DNA of 64,000 nt from contig DGHT01000034.1 in NCBI GenBank assembly GCA_002392765.1, forward strand, positions 77,403 through 141,402, written 5' to 3'. The notes under the pieces were generated by a model. It saw only the letters and a list, made by a program, of their open reading frames with translations. It ran no database searches and was not told where the DNA came from. Both the position numbers and the translations under genes were made by a program. This stretch comes from Verrucomicrobia bacterium UBA3841 (lineage in GTDB: Bacteria; Verrucomicrobiota; Kiritimatiellia; RFP12; UBA1067). This document shows, in pieces, positions 7,383 through 16,082 of this stretch. Position 1 is the first letter of the stretch, and every line of letters starts with the position of its first letter.

Positions 7383-9544
7383 TTGAATACGACGCACATG
7401 CCGGCTGGAGCCATTGTCACATCCGCTTCCGCCTTGCCCCAGAGAAGCATGTCTCCAAGCGAGAACATCGCTTTGACGGAAACGGGTACGGCCTCGCGGG
7501 AGCGAAACCATGAGACTTCGAAAGTGCTGTTGGTCGCGCCGGCGGCAGGTTCGCCGTCCACGTACCACTGGTAGGAAAGCGCCGCAGGCGCGAATGCCGA
7601 AAGACCGGCGCTTTTGCCGGAGCGGACGGAGATGTTTGTCGGCGAGGAATGGAAATCTTCCGGCGTCTCGCCCCAGCCGCGTCCGCCTGGGGTGAACGGA
7701 ACCGCCGCCGCGCGCCCGTCTCTGCGCACGTCGCCTGTGATGACGTTGACAAGGCCGCTGCCGCACGGAAGCCAGTGCTGTTTGAGGACATCGTCGTCGT
7801 ATACCTTGCACGAATAGAGGCGCATATCGGCGCGATGGTCGGTTCCGCTGAAATCGGCGGTGTAGGGTTCGCCGAAGAGTCCCATCAGCCAGGACGAGCC
7901 TTTCGTGGCATTCGCTATCTCGTGGGAATAATTCGTCGTAGAGCCCGTTATGAAGTACATCATCCTGTTTTTCACGTCGATGATTGCCGTGTGGCGTTTT
8001 AGGTCCACAGGTACGCCGGTGTCATAGCCTGGAAATTTTCCCGCTTCGTAGTCGCCTGCGGCGATGGAGAAGTCGCCCGCGCCCGCGACGGAGCCGTTGC
8101 AGTAGAGACCGTACACGAAATCGGTCGCCTTTGTCGCGCCGAAAATCCTTTCCTGGCAGTTTGTGTGGCTATTGAGGGCGAAGTCCACCTCCACGCGCGT
8201 TTTGAGTCCGATAGAGCGGCTGGTGTTGACGATCTGGTCGCCAGTCGAGGAAAGGTGCGCGCCGTCGCTGCCGTCTGAGTCGATCCCCTCGCCGCCGTAC
8301 GAGAAAGGCCGCCCCGTCGGCGCTGGCGCCAGAAATCCGCCGCCGATCGCGTCAAGGAGGCCCGCCACGCCGTCGCGGACCGCAGGGCGGTAGTCGTGGA
8401 CAAGCGTGCCGCTTTCGAGAATCCGGAAACCGTACAGTTTCATGCGCGCCTGGTTTTGGGCGCTTTTGCCGTCCGTCTTGATCAAGGCGAAAAGCGACAG
8501 GCTTTTAGTCGCGCCGGACGTCATCGTGGAAAGGGCTTTCGACGATATTTCAACGCCGTCCTCCAGCAGACGCCCCCTGGCGTTCGCAATATCCAGCACG
8601 GCAGTGCGGCGGAGCGCGTCGAATCCCTGTCCCGTCCATGCGCTGCTCCATGTGTCGCCGCAGGCGAAAGCGATGTTGGCGTCCGTCCCGCCCGCCGTTC
8701 CCGCCACGTAGATTGTGGCGACTGCCGACGACTCGTCCGCCGTCAAAAGGCGCGTCTGCACCGATCCTCCGGCGTTCCAGGCCGCATTGTCCGGCTCTAT
8801 CTCGTAGTCCAGCTCGAAACAGGATGTCGTTTTCGCGGCGTATCCAGTATCGATAAACTGTCTGCCGTCCGCGCGGATGTAGGGATCCGTTTCGACAATG
8901 GTCCCGATGTCGCCGCCGTACGCCAGAGGCGAACCTGTGCGGCTTCGGTGGAAGCGGCCGCCAACCCTGTCGTAGAAACCGGGAATGCCGCCTTTCAGCG
9001 CCGGGATGCCTTCCATCGCCAGTTTCCCGGACTCCCATACCCGGAAAGCGTAGACGCGGACCTTGGCGAAATTCCCGAATTCGGTTCCACCGGTATTGGC
9101 GGCGTATCCGAAAACCGCCAACGGATATCCGCTTTCTCCTTCTACGGAGAAAGTCGCGGCGGACACGCCGTTCGTAGCGGCACCGGTGACAATATATCCC
9201 TTGCCGGCGGCCGCGTCGCCGATTGCGACATGGCGTGCGGTGTCGGCGGCGAGCGGCGTGGCGTACCCGCCGGCGTTGGCGCCAAAAGACCATTTCCTCT
9301 CGCCGTTCACGTAAAGCGCGAGCTGTCCGCTTCCGGAACTTACGCCGAATATGCGCTGCTGCGTCGTTTCCGCGTCGGTCAGAGCGAAATCCACCTCCCA
9401 GCGCGTCGCCGGGGTCATTTTGCGTCCTAGCGAAATCGCCTGGTCTCCGGTCGATTCTATGTAAGCGTCATCGGCAAAGGCCGAGACGGTTGATGCCAGG
9501 AGAATGAAAGATGCCGCCATCCTCCGTATTCCGTGCCGTTTCAT
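7379..9544 (-). CDS. Exported protein with repeated LamG-like domains and a C-terminal Ig-like domain
   Basis: This 721-residue protein starts MKRHGIRRMAASFILLAST with a signal peptide ending near AFADDAYIES. It contains three related jelly-roll-like units; two carry paired strands such as RWEVDFALTDAE and RVEVDFALNSH with a recurring GGRFIDTGY-like block, and each ends in a KVYAFRVWE/KLYGFRILE type strand followed by RPAVRDGVAGL. The C-terminus (YQWYVDGEPAAGATNS) resembles an Ig-like strand set. It is a clear paralogue of the protein at 22726-24933, which has the same order of units and also sits in a catabolic operon. LamG-type folds bind glycans or proteins, so a surface-capture role is plausible. 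It couples by ATGA on both sides. A 52-codon upstream extension is rejected because it would bury the signal peptide. Confidence 0.8.
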   Translation of the reverse strand: MKRHGIRRMAASFILLASTVSAFADDAYIESTGDQAISLGRKMTPATRWEVDFALTDAETTQQRIFGVSSGSGQLALYVNGERKWSFGANAGGYATPLAADTARHVAIGDAAAGKGYIVTGAATNGVSAATFSVEGESGYPLAVFGYAANTGGTEFGNFAKVRVYAFRVWESGKLAMEGIPALKGGIPGFYDRVGGRFHRSRTGSPLAYGGDIGTIVETDPYIRADGRQFIDTGYAAKTTSCFELDYEIEPDNAAWNAGGSVQTRLLTADESSAVATIYVAGTAGGTDANIAFACGDTWSSAWTGQGFDALRRTAVLDIANARGRLLEDGVEISSKALSTMTSGATKSLSLFALIKTDGKSAQNQARMKLYGFRILESGTLVHDYRPAVRDGVAGLLDAIGGGFLAPAPTGRPFSYGGEGIDSDGSDGAHLSSTGDQIVNTSRSIGLKTRVEVDFALNSHTNCQERIFGATKATDFVYGLYCNGSVAGAGDFSIAAGDYEAGKFPGYDTGVPVDLKRHTAIIDVKNRMMYFITGSTTNYSHEIANATKGSSWLMGLFGEPYTADFSGTDHRADMRLYSCKVYDDDVLKQHWLPCGSGLVNVITGDVRRDGRAAAVPFTPGGRGWGETPEDFHSSPTNISVRSGKSAGLSAFAPAALSYQWYVDGEPAAGATNSTFEVSWFRSREAVPVSVKAMFSLGDMLLWGKAEADVTMAPAGMCVVFK

Positions 9545-11730
9545 CGTTTTGTCCTTTCGTTGTTGTTTGTATCGTATCTGGAAAACTCTATCGCATCGAC
9601 GAATACGGATTTCAGTCCGCAGCGCCCGGAAAGCGCGCCTCGAATGTCGGCCTTGAGTCCGCTTTCCGGCGTAAAACGCCCAAGCGGCACCCAATTCCAT
9701 GCGGCGGATATCTCTTCCGCCTTGACGTCGCGCCGGTATTTAACATTCGCGTCTTTGACAAGGAACGTGAACGCGTCCGGTCCGCCGCCGGGCGATTTTT
9801 CACCTCTGGCGTGGACTCGGACTTCGAGCGGAACGCCGTCGTCGAAAGCGATATCGTCGAGGAATACGCGGATCGCGTCAAGACCGTCGCGAGCAAACGC
9901 CTCGACCGCCTCGCCGCCGATGGATGAGGAATCCGCCGCCCGGCGCGCGTGGTAGCCGCGGCGTTCGTTCCACTCCCCGCCGGTGAAGTCTCCGTCGCGC
10001 ACGCAAAAGTCCGCAGACGTCAGACGCGCGACGAACGAGGCGGCGACGGGCGGCGACGTGCGCAGACGCTCCAGGCGGCGGCGCATCCAGTCGTCCTGTC
10101 CGCGCTGCAGCGAGAAATGGAGCGGCACGCCCCTTGCGGACGCTTCGTCGCGGATCGCTTTTTCCTCCGCCAGAAGGGAGTCGAGTTCGGGCGGACGCGC
10201 AAATCGTCCGGGATGCGCCGTTGCGGAATGGGACGGCGCAAAACGCGCAAGTCTGTTAACCAGGGCGATCACGGCGGGATATTTTCCGATACGGACGCAG
10301 AAATTCGCTTCTTTGTCGTGTTTTGTGGCTTTGTCGGCCTTGTCCCAAAGCGCAAGCGAATCCCTCAAATACCGGTCCGGGGACACTCTCGGATCGTCCT
10401 CGCCGCTGTAAATGAGAATTGTATGCGGAACATTCTCAAGTTGCCGCATGGCAAGATCGTACGCGGCACGAACCCATTTCGCCCCCGCCCCGTATGCGCC
10501 GTTGCAGAAACGGTCGACCAGCTCGTCGGTGGACTGGTCCGGATTCCACATCAGCTTCGCCAGAACCCAGCACCTGAGATCTCCGAAGTCTCCGCCTGGC
10601 AGAGGCTGGCCGTCCATATACGCCCATTTTGCGCCCCGGTCGCGGTAATAGCGCAGGTTCGGTCCGTAGACGCCGATATTCGGGTGCGGCAGGAAGAACC
10701 ACCGGAAGTTCGGCGTGTAGTCCCACTGGATGAAGCCGTCCGTCCATGAGGTCCACGTCTCGTAGTCCTTTTTCCACGAGACGTTCTTTTCCCGGACGGC
10801 CGATGCGAGCGGCTCCGCGTAGTCCGCTGCGGTGCAGAAGCACATGACGACGTTGCGGCGCGGCCTCGTCTTTTTGGGCGGAGTGAATGTATCGCCGTAC
10901 GCTATGGTTTCCACAAGCAGACCGGGACGCTCGCGCTCGACCGTCTCGGCGACGGAATTGACGAAGCGCAGAACAAGTCCGGACAGCGCACCCTCGTCCT
11001 CGACTATCGATCTGCATTTTTCGCATTCGCAGAAGTTCCCCCAGTCCATCTGCGAAACGCCGACAATGCCGCATAGCGGATCCGCAGCGGCGAACGCGAG
11101 CGCGTTCGATGCCGCGACCTGCGCCGCTTCCATGTTCGAGAAGCAGAGTTGCGTCGACTCCGCGACGCGCCTGCCGCCAATTTCGCTGAAATATTCGGGA
11201 TGCGTGCCGAAGTATACTTCCGGCGGAACGAGAGCGAGGGCCGTGTGCGACGAATACAGGCGGTGCGCAAAACGGACCGGAGAGCCGCCGTACTTGGGAT
11301 CAGGGTCCGGTACGGCGCCATCGGGGCTTTCTCCGTTCAGTCTGCAGCGCGCGGCAAAGAGTCCGTTCGTGCGCACTCCGTACCAGGACGGCTGGCGGAC
11401 GGCAAACGCCGGACGTTCCCTGATAAACGTGCCGTCCGGCACTTCGAGCCTCTCGCGCCGGGGCACGACCGTCCTCCACGGCGCGTACCATCCGCAGCCG
11501 CCAAAGCGTTCGAGAAGTTCATACACGCCGTAAAGCGCGCCGCGCGCGGATTCGCCTTCCACCCGCACGACTCCGCCGCTCGCGGAGATGGAAAAACCGT
11601 CGCCGCCGCCATCTCCGGCAGTGACGGCGAATGCGCCCGGCGCGGGATGGGAACCCGTCATAAGTTCAATATGACGGTCAAGTTCCTCCTGCGCAAAAAG
11701 CGCGGTTGCCATAACTATTGCCAATGTCAT
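9541..11730 (-). CDS. DUF4838-type protein, probable glycoside-processing enzyme
   Basis: This 729-residue protein matches what I know of the DUF4838 group: an N-terminal alpha-glucuronidase-like domain (RHIELMTGSHPAPG, YELLERFGGCGWYAPW), then the central block with MDWGNFCECEKC, IAYGDTFTPPKKTRPR and FIQWDYTPNF, and a C-terminal beta-rich domain. Family enzymes are thought to act on complex glycans; the precise reaction is not established. The N-terminus is hydrophobic for about 12 residues but too short for a confident signal peptide. It is the first gene of the operon. A TATAAT lies 6 bases before the ATG, predicting a leaderless message; an alternative ATG six codons later would give only a slightly longer leader and has no ribosome binding site either. 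Confidence 0.82.
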   Translation of the reverse strand: MTLAIVMATALFAQEELDRHIELMTGSHPAPGAFAVTAGDGGGDGFSISASGGVVRVEGESARGALYGVYELLERFGGCGWYAPWRTVVPRRERLEVPDGTFIRERPAFAVRQPSWYGVRTNGLFAARCRLNGESPDGAVPDPDPKYGGSPVRFAHRLYSSHTALALVPPEVYFGTHPEYFSEIGGRRVAESTQLCFSNMEAAQVAASNALAFAAADPLCGIVGVSQMDWGNFCECEKCRSIVEDEGALSGLVLRFVNSVAETVERERPGLLVETIAYGDTFTPPKKTRPRRNVVMCFCTAADYAEPLASAVREKNVSWKKDYETWTSWTDGFIQWDYTPNFRWFFLPHPNIGVYGPNLRYYRDRGAKWAYMDGQPLPGGDFGDLRCWVLAKLMWNPDQSTDELVDRFCNGAYGAGAKWVRAAYDLAMRQLENVPHTILIYSGEDDPRVSPDRYLRDSLALWDKADKATKHDKEANFCVRIGKYPAVIALVNRLARFAPSHSATAHPGRFARPPELDSLLAEEKAIRDEASARGVPLHFSLQRGQDDWMRRRLERLRTSPPVAASFVARLTSADFCVRDGDFTGGEWNERRGYHARRAADSSSIGGEAVEAFARDGLDAIRVFLDDIAFDDGVPLEVRVHARGEKSPGGGPDAFTFLVKDANVKYRRDVKAEEISAAWNWVPLGRFTPESGLKADIRGALSGRCGLKSVFVDAIEFSRYDTNNNERTKR

Positions 11731-11736
11731 GCAGCA

Positions 11737-11765
11737 ATTATACCACCCTCCGGGGAGAGTGGCAA
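11737..11765 (-). promoter_or_regulatory. Sigma-70 type promoter for the catabolic operon, leaderless geometry
   Basis: On the minus strand TTGCCA (11760-11765) is followed after 17 bases by a perfect TATAAT (11737-11742). The predicted transcription start falls on or one base before the ATG at 11730, so the message should have no leader. Confidence 0.8.
11743..11762. promoter_or_regulatory. Imperfect 20-bp palindrome between -35 and -10, candidate operator
   Basis: CCACTCTCC and GGAGGGTGG face each other around a CG-rich centre, 16 of 20 positions symmetric. The element fills the spacer of the operon promoter, a place where a bound repressor would block RNA polymerase. The adjacent XylR-like regulator is the obvious candidate, but a palindrome would better suit another dimeric repressor than an AraC-type domain. 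Confidence 0.5.
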
Positions 11766-11779
11766 GACGTTTGCGCGAT

Positions 11780-11811
11780 TATGATATTTTTATTGCATGA
11801 ATATGATATTT
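11780..11811. promoter_or_regulatory. Direct repeats TATGATATTT spaced 22 bp, candidate AraC-type sites
   Basis: The decamer TATGATATTT occurs at 11780-11789 and 11802-11811, with starts 22 bp apart, about two helical turns. Direct repeats with 21-22 bp spacing are the classic arrangement for AraC-family binding. They lie between the divergent promoters and just upstream of the operon -35. Confidence 0.6.
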
Positions 11812-11815
11812 CGGA

Positions 11816-11844
11816 TGGACAAACGTCTGCATTTATGGTAAAAT
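11816..11844 (+). promoter_or_regulatory. Sigma-70 type promoter for the XylR-like regulator, leaderless geometry
   Basis: TGGACA (11816-11821) and TAAAAT (11839-11844) are separated by 17 bases. The predicted start is within a base or two of the ATG at 11852, and no ribosome binding site is present, again predicting a leaderless message. Confidence 0.65.
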
Positions 11845-11851
11845 TGCGGCT

Positions 11852-13030
11852 ATGGAAAAAGAGCCTCCGAAAATTCTCGTGGTATTCTCGAATTTCGACC
11901 GCACCCACAGGCTGATGCTCGAGGGGATACTGGAATACGTCCGCTCGGAATGCATGCCCGCATGGCAGGTGCAGCTGGAGCTCCGCGACATTTCCCGCAG
12001 CATATCGAGCGAGACCGTATCCGGAGGGTTTTCTGGGATCATCGCCGCCGTGCTCAATGCGTCCGACAGGCGGAAATATTTCAGAACGGGGCTGCCGACG
12101 GTCTTGTTCGAACCCACGCTGGACAGGATGGACGCTTCCAAACGCCCCGCGAACAACGTGACGTTCTTCAACGACCATGCGGCGGAAGGGCGTACCGCGG
12201 CGGAATATTTCCTCGAACGGGGGTATAAGTCGTTCGCCTTTGTCGGAACGCCTTTGCCTACAGCCTGGAGCGAAGCGCGCGGGCGCGGTTTCTCGTCGCG
12301 TCTTTCGAAAGAAGGTCTGCAACCGGCCGTCTATCCGGCACCGTCCAGAGCGGCGGCGACGGATTTCACCGTGGAAACCCCGATACTCGCCAGATGGCTG
12401 AAACGGCTCCCGCGAACGACGGCTCTTCTTGCCGCGCACGACCAGAGGGCGCAGCAGATAGAAACCGCCGCGAGGAAAGCATCGGTTCGCATACCGGATG
12501 ATATAGCGCTTCTAGGTGTGGACGACGACACTCTGCTTTGCGAAACCGCGTCCCCTCCGATTTCATCCATCCCGGTATATGCGCCGGAAACGGGGTGGCG
12601 GTTCGGCGAGGCCATGGACAAATTGCTCAAAGGCGGAAAAACCGCGAGAGTCGTGCGCACGTGCCACACGCGCGTGGTCACGAGGCTTTCCACGGAATCG
12701 TTCGCCCTGGACGATCCGGTCGTTTCAAAGGCGCTGGCCTGGGCTCAATCGCACCTTGGCGAACGGTTGAGCGTCGAAACCCTTTCTGCCGCCGCCAACT
12801 GCTCGGTCAGGACGCTGCAGATGAAATTCGCGCGGACTCTGAACCGCACAATAAGGGACGAACTGGCGTACTTGAGGCGGCGCGAGGCCGTGAAACTTCT
12901 GAAAGAGACGTCCATGCCGGTTGGTGAAATCGCTCGGATATGCGGATTTTGCGGGCCGTCGCATCTCGGCACGCGCCTCAAGAACGCCACCGGGATGAAT
13001 CCACTCGCCATACGCAGGGCGAACGATTGA
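11852..13030 (+). CDS. XylR-like transcriptional regulator (LacI-type sensor, AraC-type DNA-binding domain)
   Basis: This 392-residue protein has a periplasmic-binding-protein-like sensor at residues 1-280 (LVVFSNFDRTHRLMLEGILEY, FAFVGTPLP, DDIALLGVDD) with no N-terminal HTH, and a C-terminal AraC HTH pair from about 290 (LSVETLSAAANCSVRTLQMKF and MPVGEIARICGFCGPSHLGTR). This order is the XylR architecture, in which a sugar bound to the sensor changes DNA binding. It is divergent from the catabolic operon with a 121-bp shared regulatory region that holds both promoters, a palindrome and AraC-type direct repeats. It is therefore the likely local regulator of the operon and of itself. The inducing sugar is unknown; an N-acetylhexosamine derivative would fit the GH20 gene. 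Confidence 0.92.
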   Translation: MEKEPPKILVVFSNFDRTHRLMLEGILEYVRSECMPAWQVQLELRDISRSISSETVSGGFSGIIAAVLNASDRRKYFRTGLPTVLFEPTLDRMDASKRPANNVTFFNDHAAEGRTAAEYFLERGYKSFAFVGTPLPTAWSEARGRGFSSRLSKEGLQPAVYPAPSRAAATDFTVETPILARWLKRLPRTTALLAAHDQRAQQIETAARKASVRIPDDIALLGVDDDTLLCETASPPISSIPVYAPETGWRFGEAMDKLLKGGKTARVVRTCHTRVVTRLSTESFALDDPVVSKALAWAQSHLGERLSVETLSAAANCSVRTLQMKFARTLNRTIRDELAYLRRREAVKLLKETSMPVGEIARICGFCGPSHLGTRLKNATGMNPLAIRRAND

Positions 13031-13052
13031 GCGTGAATGCGCGTGCTGTCGG

Positions 13053-13076
13053 AAATTTGGCGATTGTGCCGAATTT
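13053..13076 (+). terminator. Stem-loop after the regulator gene
   Basis: AAATTTGGC and GCCGAATTT form a 9-bp stem with one mismatch around the loop GATTGT. It lies 22 bases after the regulator stop and shares the exact 13-base core GGCGATTGTGCCG with the stem-loop at 817-834. Confidence 0.5.
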
Positions 13077-13089
13077 GCCTTCGTTTTTA

Positions 13090-13119
13090 CTGTCAATTTC
13101 CCGAATATTTTGATATTAT
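13090..13119 (+). promoter_or_regulatory. Probable promoter of the metzincin gene
   Basis: CTGTCA (13090-13095), an 18-base spacer and TATTAT (13114-13119) precede a short leader of about 30 bases containing AGAGGA 8 bases before the ATG at 13157. Confidence 0.45.
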
Positions 13120-13156
13120 TTTGCAAAAACATTTCTAAAACAAGAGGATACGGTAT

Positions 13157-16072
13157 ATGAAAAAAGCATCTTTTTTTCTTATCGCATGCTCGGCCCTGTT
13201 TGCGGCGGCGTATGCTGCATCGCCGGTTCGCGAGGCCGTGTTTCCCGCCGTTCCAGGCGATTTCGCCATTGAAACCGGAACGATTGTTTCCCTTCCGTCG
13301 CTGGATGGAGGGACGGTCGAGGCCGAAGTCGGGCCGCGTTCGATTTCGTCTGCGGGCACCGTTTCATACCGCGGGAAAACATCCGGAGGGGTCTTGAACG
13401 ATACGACGTTCGTCATGATTCCGGACGGCTTCGTCGCGACCGTTGCCGACGCCTCGACCGGCGTTTCGACGTCGTTCGCCAGAGGACGCGATTCATGGAC
13501 GGTGCGCGAATATCCGCCGTCGCGCGGCGGAAAGTGCGGAACGCGCGCGGGCAAGATTTCTGCGGCGGATCCTAAAACTCTCGCGGCCCGCAAGCTGACC
13601 GGCGATCCTCTCGTGGACGGATCCGCCATAATGAAGCACGGCGAAACGGTGACGGACGTGGTAGACGTTCTGGTCGGGTTCGACAAATCCGCCGCCGAAT
13701 GGGTCCGGCGCTCGTCCGCATTCGCGAATCTCGACAACTCCGCGGAACTGTTCGCCGCCGACGCGATAGAGAATTGCAACGCGATATACGCCAATACGGA
13801 TCTCGACAGGTATTTCCGCTTCAACCTCGCCGGCGTGATAGTGCTCGACGAGGATCTTTCGCAATTGCGCGACAGTTACGGCGACGTCGATACGGAGAAG
13901 ATTCTCGACGGACTTGCTAACGAGGACGTTCCCGACGAATTCCGCAAACCGTACAACCAGATGGTCAGGGCGAAGCGCGAGGAGGTGCATGCCGATGTAG
14001 TCTCGTTTCTCGTAGCCTGCGGGCAGGACGATCCGACCGGCACGGTAGGAATCGGATTCGCGCTCGACGACGAGATGATTTCAAGGGAGTATTTCGCCGA
14101 CATTCCGTACAATGTATGTCTGGTTGAGACAGTCGCCAACGGGGGCACGACCATGGCTCACGAAATCGGCCACAACATGGGCGCCGGGCACGCTGAAATG
14201 TACGACGCGGACAACAGCGGACCGCAGCTTTACGATTATTCCTCCGGGTACTATTTCAATGTCAAAAACGCTTCCGGGAAAGAGTTCATGCACGGCACTA
14301 CGGTCATGGGGTACGATTCGGACGGCTACGAACAGCTGCACAAAGACGAATGGGGCCAGCCTCCAACGTACGCCGACGATCCGGATCTGTGGCGAAGCGG
14401 ACTGTACACGGAAACGAGGTTTTTCTCGTCGAGTACGCATACTTTCAAGTATGTTGATTATACCGGAACTTCGGGAATCCTGGTGGACAGTCGCGTTCCG
14501 CTCGGCGATTCGACCCACGACAACACCCGGCTTCTTTCCCTGACGTGGCCGCTCGCGGCGAACTACCGCGCGCGAAACAAGTGCCCAGTGGTCGTCGTCG
14601 ATCCGCAAAACAGGGGACAGTCGCTCGCGATCCCCGGCTTCTACGCTCCCGGAACCGTCGTGCAGCTCAAGGCGTCCCCCGCCAAGGGGTACCAGTTCGC
14701 CGGATGGTACACGGATTACGACGGCGCGACCCGCTCGTACTTAAACCCCTTGAAAGCGCCCGCGACGGAGTACCGCATGCCGTCGATATCGTACAAGATA
14801 CCCGAGACCTCCTTCCAGGGGCTCACGCTCTTCGTCAGATACGTCGACCAGCGCGAGGCTCAGTCCGAGGGTCTGCACATAGAGACCGAGCCTTCGTACG
14901 AAACGGCCCCGGACGGCTCGTTCCATCTTCCGCTACTCGAACTCGTCAAGTGCGCGACACTTCCTTCGGTTACGGTCAAAGGCCTGCCTGCGGGTCTCAA
15001 ATACGATGCGAAAACCGGCGACATTTCCGGCAAGGCCGCAAAGCCCGGTTTGTATACGGTGTCGGTGGCGGCGAAGAATCCCATAGCTGGACAGACCGAA
15101 AAGACGTTCACGATCAAAGTTCCGAATCTTTCGTGCGACGCCCTGCCGGGGTTGAAGCCCGGCGACAACGACTACGGGCGCATTGAAACGGGGATGCCGT
15201 TCTATCCGGTATATATCGATTGCAAGCCTGTCGACAGCGGATGGAAGGTTTCGGCGTCGGGGCTTCCCGCCGGTCTTAAATTCGATGCGAAATCGAACAT
15301 GGTCGTCGGCGTGCCGGTCAAGCCGGGAACGTACACCGTCACGTTCACTGCCGCCAAGGGCAAGGAAAAGCAGACTGCCACGATTACGTTGAACGTATTC
15401 ACGCTCCCCGGCGGAGTCGCCGGAACGTTCAGCGGTTTTCTGCACAGGAGCGCGGCGCAGGGCGGATACGCCGGGACTTTCAATCTCGTCTCAACCGACA
15501 TCGGCAAACTGACCGCGAAAATCACGACTGCGGGCGGTGCCTATTCGTTCTCCGCAAACGAATGGAACTGGTGTGAAAACGGAATGTACAAAGCATCGTT
15601 TTTCTCGAAAAAAGGCGAACGGCTGGAAATCGAGATAGATTCCGAAGGTTCGTGGGATTCCTGCCAGCTTTCCGGAATGTTAAACATACCGGACAAGGGG
15701 GAAACCTACTATGTGAGCGCCCAGCGCAACGCGCTGTCCGGCACATGGTATTTCAAGACCGAGGAAAATACGGCGGGAGGATGGACGTTCTTCCATGCCG
15801 GAAGTGTGGCCGAAGCGAATGCGTCGGTCTCGCTCAAGTCGGACGGCGTCGTCGCGCTCGCCGGGAAGCTGGGCGGCGTTTCGATCGGATCCACGTCGTA
15901 CGCCGACGTTTCGAATATTTCCGCCGGAGAACTGAAAGCCGGCTTCGCCCCCATCGTTTCGGTGAAGGATGCGGACGGCAAGGCGGTCAAGAAAGTGCTT
16001 ACCGTCAATCTCGTGCTGCCGCTAGGACGCTCCCGCAACCAGGGAAGGGCGGGAACGGCGCGCTTCTATTGA
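13157..16072 (+). CDS. Secreted metzincin metalloprotease with InlB-like and putative-Ig modules
   Basis: This 971-residue protein has a signal peptide (MKKASFFLIACSALFAAAYA) and a metzincin catalytic site, HEIGHNMGAGH, with His335, His339 and His345 as zinc ligands and Glu336 as base. This resembles reprolysin-like M12 peptidases. About residues 470-560 look like an InlB B-repeat (CPVVVVDPQN, GYQFAGWYTDYDG). Two putative-Ig units follow (GLPAGLKYDAKTGDISG and GLPAGLKFDAKSNMVVG), then a beta-rich C-terminal domain of about 230 residues. No sortase, PEP-CTERM or type IX signal is evident, so secretion or surface display is inferred. A likely role is cleavage of host or dietary glycoproteins. 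It stands alone and converges with manA, leaving 10 bases. Confidence 0.88.
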   Translation: MKKASFFLIACSALFAAAYAASPVREAVFPAVPGDFAIETGTIVSLPSLDGGTVEAEVGPRSISSAGTVSYRGKTSGGVLNDTTFVMIPDGFVATVADASTGVSTSFARGRDSWTVREYPPSRGGKCGTRAGKISAADPKTLAARKLTGDPLVDGSAIMKHGETVTDVVDVLVGFDKSAAEWVRRSSAFANLDNSAELFAADAIENCNAIYANTDLDRYFRFNLAGVIVLDEDLSQLRDSYGDVDTEKILDGLANEDVPDEFRKPYNQMVRAKREEVHADVVSFLVACGQDDPTGTVGIGFALDDEMISREYFADIPYNVCLVETVANGGTTMAHEIGHNMGAGHAEMYDADNSGPQLYDYSSGYYFNVKNASGKEFMHGTTVMGYDSDGYEQLHKDEWGQPPTYADDPDLWRSGLYTETRFFSSSTHTFKYVDYTGTSGILVDSRVPLGDSTHDNTRLLSLTWPLAANYRARNKCPVVVVDPQNRGQSLAIPGFYAPGTVVQLKASPAKGYQFAGWYTDYDGATRSYLNPLKAPATEYRMPSISYKIPETSFQGLTLFVRYVDQREAQSEGLHIETEPSYETAPDGSFHLPLLELVKCATLPSVTVKGLPAGLKYDAKTGDISGKAAKPGLYTVSVAAKNPIAGQTEKTFTIKVPNLSCDALPGLKPGDNDYGRIETGMPFYPVYIDCKPVDSGWKVSASGLPAGLKFDAKSNMVVGVPVKPGTYTVTFTAAKGKEKQTATITLNVFTLPGGVAGTFSGFLHRSAAQGGYAGTFNLVSTDIGKLTAKITTAGGAYSFSANEWNWCENGMYKASFFSKKGERLEIEIDSEGSWDSCQLSGMLNIPDKGETYYVSAQRNALSGTWYFKTEENTAGGWTFFHAGSVAEANASVSLKSDGVVALAGKLGGVSIGSTSYADVSNISAGELKAGFAPIVSVKDADGKAVKKVLTVNLVLPLGRSRNQGRAGTARFY

Positions 16073-16082
16073 CGTTCCGGCA

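Noticed and set aside
5961..7811. N-terminal extension of the metallophosphoesterase by 143 residues
   Set aside because: Extension is basic shadow sequence; the ATG at 7382 gives a Tat-like signal and an ATGA overlap.
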